From Acidobacteriota bacterium (GTDB lineage Bacteria > Acidobacteriota > Terriglobia > Terriglobales > Acidobacteriaceae): 10,742 nt of DNA. The notes under the pieces are model-generated. The model was given only the letters and a program-made list of their open reading frames with translations. It did no database searches and had not been told where the DNA came from. This document shows positions 7,662-10,742 of this stretch, piece after piece. Position 1 is the first letter of the stretch. Every line of letters starts with the position of its first letter. The translations under genes and the position numbers were made by a program. The DNA lies in assembly GCA_021801945.1 (NCBI GenBank), contig JAKABE010000076.1:1-10742 (forward strand). The letters are read 5' to 3'.

Positions 7662-7970
7662 TAACACAGTTTCTCCCTTCGCATAGGTGATAAATAAATC
7701 GACTAGATAGAGGACTTGACGCTCATTAGGCCACAAATGGAGGGATGTTTGGGGCTAGCATCCCTCCCTCTCCCGCGGCTGCGCTGGGACTCATCGTCAC
7801 GCCGGGAAACAAAGAGACGCCGCTTCAGCGGGAACGCCACCGATGGGCGTTTCTTCCACTGCAAACGCTCGTGCGAAGCCGGTCTACCCCCTGCGGCCAG
7901 CTCGGCAAAGAAAAAGTCGCCCGCGCCCGCCAGAGCGGCATTACACTGTCGGTAGAATTCCTGGCGCGCC
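7662..7970. other. Structured, apparently non-coding stretch upstream of the DUF503 gene
   Basis: No frame here resembles a known protein, although both strands are open for 80-90 codons. GGAGGGATG (7739-7747) and CATCCCTCC (7759-7767) make a perfect 9-bp stem with an 11-nt loop. A second small hairpin, CCGCT-TC-AGCGG, lies near 7821-7832. The left part (7680-7715) is AT-rich relative to its surroundings. Such a layout could be an interspersed repeat or a small structured RNA. I cannot decide from one copy. Confidence 0.4.
7739..7767. repeat. Perfect 9-bp inverted repeat (hairpin)
   Basis: The arms GGAGGGATG and CATCCCTCC pair completely, with an 11-nt loop between them. Neither strand shows a T-tract following the stem, so a simple terminator is not supported. 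It sits between the IS debris and the DUF503 gene. Confidence 0.6.
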
Positions 7971-8267
7971 ATGCCCGTCGCTCAACTGACTCTCGAGATT
8001 CGCATCGAGCACGCCCAGTCGCTCAAGGACCGGCGGCAGGTGGTGCGCTCTCTCAAAGACCAGTTGCGCCAGGGCTTCAACGTCTCCGTGGCCGAGCTGG
8101 ACGAGGCGGTAACCTGGCAGTCGGCCACCCTGGGCGTGGCGGCTATCTCCCGCTCCCGCGACTACCTGCATGGCCTCATCGAGGAAGTGGAGCGCGCTGC
8201 CAGCCGTATAGCCAACGAACTTGGCGCCGAGCTGACCGATTCCTATTGGGAATACACCGATCACTGA
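7971..8267 (+). CDS. YlxP-like DUF503 family protein
   Basis: This 98-residue protein matches the small DUF503/YlxP family along its whole length. Visible family features are the N-terminal strand VAQLTLEIRI, the block HAQSLKDRRQVVRSLKDQL (residues 14-32), FNVSVAELDEAVTWQSATLGVAAIS (36-60) and a C-terminal helix, ELT, Tyr/Trp and a final acidic end. YlxP proteins are cytoplasmic. In Firmicutes their gene sits in the nusA-infB-rbfA region, and a role near the ribosome has been suggested. Here the gene is alone, between mobile-element debris and a convergent VOC gene. An in-frame TAG about 20 nt upstream and the family alignment fix the ATG at 7971. No good Shine-Dalgarno sequence precedes it. 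I leave the symbol empty because orthology to ylxP cannot be shown by context. Confidence 0.88.
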   Translation: MPVAQLTLEIRIEHAQSLKDRRQVVRSLKDQLRQGFNVSVAELDEAVTWQSATLGVAAISRSRDYLHGLIEEVERAASRIANELGAELTDSYWEYTDH

Positions 8268-8306
8268 GGGCGGGAGTGATTCCCTTCGTGCACCCAAGCC
8301 GCCTCT

Positions 8307-8741
8307 TCACGCTGCCGGCCCCATCGGCTTCTCATGGATCACCATCCAATTGATGCCGAACTTATCGCGGAACTGGCCGAAGCGATGAGCAAAAAACATC
8401 TCGCCCATCGGCATGAACACCTCGCCGCCTTCGTTCAGCGCCTTGTAGATGCGCTCCGCCTCCTCGTTCGAGTCCACACTCAGCGAGAGATAGGCGCTGC
8501 GCATGGGCTGCACGCGCTCCGGTGGTCCATCGCTGGCCATCACCACGGTTTCGCCCACCATGAACCGCGCGTGCAGGATGCCGTCGCGTTTCAGGCCAGG
8601 CGGCAGGTTTTGGGGCTGGCCGTTCTGGGCCATCTGCGCAAACGTTGACTTGTATAGGATTTTGGCGCCCAGATGCCTCTCGTAATACGCCAGGGCCTCC
8701 TCGCACGTGCCGGGGAAGTTCAGATACGTGTGCAGCTTCAT
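8307..8741 (-). CDS. VOC superfamily protein, PhnB-like (glyoxalase/bleomycin-resistance fold)
   Basis: This 144-residue protein has the paired beta-alpha-beta-beta-beta layout of PhnB-like VOC proteins. It begins MKLHTYLNFPGTCEEALAYY, the typical entry of this group (aromatic strand, small loop, then EEAL-x-YY helix). It contains HARFMVGETVVMASDG (about 57-72) and YLSLSVDSNEEAERIYKAL (84-102), and ends with RFGQFRDKFGINWMV (120-134). In related proteins the segment before the last block carries a Trp-Gly; here it reads FFAHRFG. The catalytic or binding role is unknown: the fold serves dioxygenases, glyoxalases and drug-sequestering proteins. The frame is open further upstream to 8936, but that part overlaps hxlR. 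The ATG at 8741 starts the conserved fold and has AAGGAAA about 9 nt before it. It lies 23 nt after the hxlR stop, so the two are very likely co-transcribed. Confidence 0.87.
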   Translation of the reverse strand: MKLHTYLNFPGTCEEALAYYERHLGAKILYKSTFAQMAQNGQPQNLPPGLKRDGILHARFMVGETVVMASDGPPERVQPMRSAYLSLSVDSNEEAERIYKALNEGGEVFMPMGEMFFAHRFGQFRDKFGINWMVIHEKPMGPAA

Positions 8742-8764
8742 CGCTTCGATTTTCCTTTCGGGGA

Positions 8765-9274
8765 TTAGAGATGATGCCTCGATTTGTCCGCTTGCTTTCC
8801 GCGTCGAGAACCAGCCGGTGCAAATGGTTTCTGGAACGGTGGAAGAATGGGCGTCGGATCGCGCTCCTTCCAGCGGCGATAGGTCTCGGCCAGCACTGCG
8901 GCGCGGTCCTCCTCCATGTGCCGGATCGTCTCGCATGGGGCATCCGTCTGCTCGTGGTGCGCGCCCCAGATGAGCAGTTCCAGCAGCACCGGCGCCAGCG
9001 CAATGCCCTTCTCAGTCAGCCGGTAGTGAGTGCTGCGCCCATCCTCCGCCACGGGCTCGGGAGCCACGATGCTCGCGGCCTCCAGCTTGTGCAGCCGGTC
9101 GGCCAGAATGTTGCTGGCGATGCCTTCGCCGGAGCGCTGGAATTGGCGGAAAGTGCGGTAGCCGCGCACCATCATGTCGCGTACGATGAGCAGCGACCAA
9201 CGGTCACCGAGCAGCTCCAGCGAGATGCTCACCGGACAACCGGAACGGCGTTCCTTGTTGGATTTCGAGGCCAC
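8765..9274 (-). CDS. HxlR-family winged helix-turn-helix transcriptional regulator
   Basis: This 169-residue protein has the HxlR/MarR-like DNA-binding domain. GCPVSISLELLGDRWSLLIVRD (residues 12-33) carries the family Cys (C13), which several HxlR members use as a redox or electrophile sensor. The recognition part follows as YRTFRQFQRSGEGIASNILADRLHKLE (39-65), and the wing as DGRSTHYRLTEKG (78-90). A dimerisation helix spans about 91-107. A charged tail of about 50 residues, HMEEDRAA to the end, follows and is longer than in minimal HxlR proteins. The start is a GTG at 9272-9274. An in-frame TAG lies upstream and no in-frame ATG is available, so GTG is the best choice despite a poor Shine-Dalgarno site. 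It is the first gene of a two-gene operon with the VOC gene and diverges from a broken VOC gene. Confidence 0.9.
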   Translation of the reverse strand: MASKSNKERRSGCPVSISLELLGDRWSLLIVRDMMVRGYRTFRQFQRSGEGIASNILADRLHKLEAASIVAPEPVAEDGRSTHYRLTEKGIALAPVLLELLIWGAHHEQTDAPCETIRHMEEDRAAVLAETYRRWKERDPTPILPPFQKPFAPAGSRRGKQADKSRHHL

Positions 9275-9401
9275 GGAAGCATAGTACGCAATTAACTTGC
9301 ATTTTGCAACCTAAAAATGCTATGTAATCTGCACCGGAGGCTTGTTCAGCTCTGCGCGGCTGCTACGGCGCCGTCCGGTAACTGCAATTTAGGAGGTCTG
9401 C
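9275..9401. promoter_or_regulatory. Divergent hxlR / VOC-remnant control region
   Basis: This short region separates the GTG of hxlR from the plus-strand VOC remnant. A perfect palindrome TTGCA-TTT-TGCAA is at 9297-9309. It overlaps a plus-strand promoter candidate, TTGCAT (9297-9302) and TATGTA (9321-9326), 18 nt apart. Outer CATAG (9280-9284) and CTATG (9319-9323) repeats flank it. A strong Shine-Dalgarno AGGAGGT is at 9391-9397, 4 nt before the ATG of the remnant. HxlR proteins commonly bind the region between themselves and a divergent target, so this palindrome is the natural operator candidate. Confidence 0.5.
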
Positions 9402-9565
9402 ATGAGTGCTCTGTCGCATTCTCCCCGCATCACGCCCTTTCTCTGGTTCGACGCGAACGCCGAAGAGGCCGTTGAGTTTTATTGCGGCCTCTTCAAGAAC
9501 TCGAGCAAACTAAGCGAGCTGAGAAGATCGACCTCGCTGCGCTGGAGCGCGCCGCACAATCCTAG
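9402..9565 (+). pseudogene. Internally deleted VOC gene (3-demethylubiquinone methyltransferase-like / PhnB-like domain)
   Basis: The first 40 codons from the ATG at 9402 read as the start of a VOC protein: RITPFLWFDANAEEAVEFY followed by CGLFKNSSKLSEL. This is the usual entry of the PF06983-type group, whose members are about 150-170 residues long. The frame then loses similarity and runs to a TGA at 9573-9575. In a different frame, shifted by two, positions 9518-9562 encode AEKIDLAALERAAQS and then a TAG at 9563-9565. That resembles the C-terminal helix of the same family (typically K-x-D-I-x-A-L-x-x-A). The middle of roughly 100 codons is therefore missing, and the join is out of frame near 9515-9520. 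The excellent ribosome-binding site is retained, so a 57-residue nonsense peptide could still be made. No function is expected. Confidence 0.75.
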
Positions 9566-9600
9566 TCGGCGCTGAGGACACCAGCGGACTCGCCGCGAGC

Positions 9601-10554
9601 CTACTCCGGCTTTCCCGTGTAATGTGCGCGGGGATGGACTTCGGCGTGATCTTCGAGCGCCTCCAGGTGGGTCACAACTTCCGCCGGCATTCCCAGCTCG
9701 GAAGACAAACGCTCTTCCACACTTGTTGCCAGCGCGTGCGCTTCGCTCACTGCCATCAATCGCGGGAAGAGCAGGTGCACTTCAATGATCTGGCGGTAGC
9801 CGGTGGTGCGAAAACGCACGCCATGGTACTGGATGTTCAACTCCGCACAGATGGTATCCAGGCGGGCGCGGATCTTGCGGCCGGCTTCGGGGTCGGAATA
9901 GTCCAGCAGTCCGGCCGCGGAGCGCCACACCAGCCGGCCTCCCGACCACAGGATGTTGATGGCGACGGCGATGGCTACCAGCGGGTCGAAGGGCTTCCAG
10001 TGCGTCAGCAGTACCAGGACCAGCCCACCCACCACACCGAAGCTGGTCCAACTGTCGGTCAACACATGCTTGCCGTCGGCTTCCAGGATCAGCGAATGCG
10101 TGCGGCGGCCGGTGCGGATGAGATAGTAGCCGAGGCCGGCGTTCAGGATTCCCGCCGCCAGGATCAGCGCCACGCCCGCGCCCAAGTGTTCGAGCTTGAG
10201 CCCGCTGATCCACGCCCTGATCGACTGGACAAGGATGGCGATGGCGGCCACCACAATCAATGCGCCTTCAAATCCGGCGGAAAAGAAGGTGATCCGTTCG
10301 TAGCCGTAGAGGAAGTGATGGGAAGCCGGCCGCACGCTGAGACGGAGACTGAAGCTGGCGAATCCCACGGCAATCACATGGATCACCGATTCAGCCGCAT
10401 CGGAGAAAACGGCGGCCGAATGGGTCATAAAGTAGGCGGCCAGCTTGCCGGCCAGCATGGTGAAGCCGAAGGCGAGCGACACGCGCATGGCAAAACGTGC
10501 GGCGCGCAGCTCCTGCGTTTCCTTCTCCGGCGAGGGATGGGTTTCCGGTTGCAT
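9601..10554 (-). CDS. Cation diffusion facilitator (CDF) family metal transporter
   Basis: This 317-residue inner-membrane protein probably exports a divalent metal (Zn, Fe, Mn, Co or Cd) in exchange for protons. Six hydrophobic segments are visible, at about 22-43, 50-71, 93-113, 122-146, 169-186 and 190-212, followed by a cytoplasmic ferredoxin-like C-terminal domain (about 215-300). In TM2 the metal-site motif reads FSDAAESVIHV with D52. In TM5 it reads ADGKHVLTDSWTS with H163 and D167 (HxxxD). The position matching the second TM2 acid of E. coli YiiP/FieF is S56, with E55 beside it, so three of the usual four site residues are plainly present. FLYGYERI (81-88) matches the conserved loop after TM2. 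The C-terminus HLEALEDHAEVHPRAHY is His-rich and may add metal binding. The ATG at 10554 lacks a strong Shine-Dalgarno site. The gene stands alone; metal specificity cannot be assigned. Confidence 0.9.
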   Translation of the reverse strand: MQPETHPSPEKETQELRAARFAMRVSLAFGFTMLAGKLAAYFMTHSAAVFSDAAESVIHVIAVGFASFSLRLSVRPASHHFLYGYERITFFSAGFEGALIVVAAIAILVQSIRAWISGLKLEHLGAGVALILAAGILNAGLGYYLIRTGRRTHSLILEADGKHVLTDSWTSFGVVGGLVLVLLTHWKPFDPLVAIAVAINILWSGGRLVWRSAAGLLDYSDPEAGRKIRARLDTICAELNIQYHGVRFRTTGYRQIIEVHLLFPRLMAVSEAHALATSVEERLSSELGMPAEVVTHLEALEDHAEVHPRAHYTGKPE

Positions 10555-10742
10555 ATCTTTACTGCTTATCCCTGGGAAAGAAGGTTAGCATTCTCCCAAA
10601 GGAGCTACAACAGTCGCAGGCAAATGCAGTCGGGAGATCCAGGGCAATCGCACTTGAGGCGGTGAGCCGGCGACCGTTGACTTTGTTCGGGCACATTGCC
10701 GGTGTGTACTGTCCGATAACCATCTGAGGCCCCCCCCCGATA
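10555..10742. other. Upstream region of the CDF gene and right window edge
   Basis: No supported gene lies here. On the minus strand, TTGTAG followed 17 nt later by TGC-TAACCT (an extended -10 form) is a weak promoter candidate for the CDF gene, near 10590-10612. A minus-strand frame of about 54 codons ends 4 nt before the CDF start, but it resembles nothing known. A run of nine C occurs at 10730-10738, close to the end of the window. Confidence 0.35.

Noticed and set aside
7703..7972. An 89-codon minus-strand frame and several plus-strand frames in the segment before the DUF503 gene
   Set aside because: The products are Arg/Ser-rich with no domain, and frames are open on both strands, as expected from base composition. 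I treat the segment as non-coding.
8307..8936. A longer 209-residue version of the VOC protein
   Set aside because: The extra N-terminal 65 residues overlap hxlR and precede the conserved fold; the internal ATG at 8741 has a good ribosome-binding site.
9622..10665. A 347-codon plus-strand frame opposite the CDF gene
   Set aside because: It is the antisense shadow of a clearly recognisable CDF transporter; its His/Gln/Asp-rich product has no domain.
10559..10741. A minus-strand frame of about 54-60 codons ending 4 nt before the CDF start, suggesting an upstream operon gene
   Set aside because: The peptide is unrecognisable, its codon use is unlike the GC-rich neighbours, and it runs into a run of nine C at the window edge.

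Overview
The window is about 10.7 kb of GC-rich bacterial chromosome. The gene set suggests Acidobacteriota or a similar GC-rich soil lineage: a UPF0182 membrane protein, a stand-alone YlxP/DUF503 gene, a Tat-exported sulfatase-like protein, an HxlR-VOC pair and insertion-sequence debris. That taxonomic call is an inference from gene types and style; no marker gene is present.

Layout from left to right. Positions 1-2799 (minus) hold almost all of a large UPF0182 membrane protein, whose stop codon lies beyond the left edge. Positions 2800-3219 are a divergent intergenic region rich in hairpins. It carries a good promoter on the plus strand, with a perfect 9-bp-arm palindrome over its -35 box, facing an FAD-dependent monooxygenase (3220-4398, plus). 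Converging on that gene is a Tat-exported sulfatase/alkaline-phosphatase-superfamily protein (4529-6139, minus). Its usual Cys/Ser nucleophile position is occupied by Thr. Positions 6140-6473 show no convincing gene.

Positions 6474 to about 7661 are a mobile-element scar. A decayed IS5-type transposase on the minus strand (N-terminus missing, in-frame TAG) abuts the C-terminal remnant of a second transposase on the plus strand, probably IS1380-like. A structured, apparently non-coding stretch follows (7662-7970). Next come a YlxP-like DUF503 protein (7971-8267, plus), a VOC/PhnB-like protein (8307-8741, minus) and an HxlR-type regulator (8765-9274, minus, GTG start); the last two form a short operon. 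Divergent from hxlR is the wreck of a second VOC gene (9402-9565, plus), which keeps its Shine-Dalgarno site, N-terminus and C-terminal tail but has lost its middle. A cation diffusion facilitator transporter (9601-10554, minus) and an uninformative right edge close the window.

Functionally the window is a set of independent small units, not one pathway. The clearest unit is the hxlR-VOC operon with its divergent VOC pseudogene, which looks like a degraded regulator/target pair. I see no CRISPR, defence operon or RNA gene. The observations most worth following are the Thr-type sulfatase active site, the operator-like palindrome before the monooxygenase, the internally deleted VOC gene and the two-IS mosaic.
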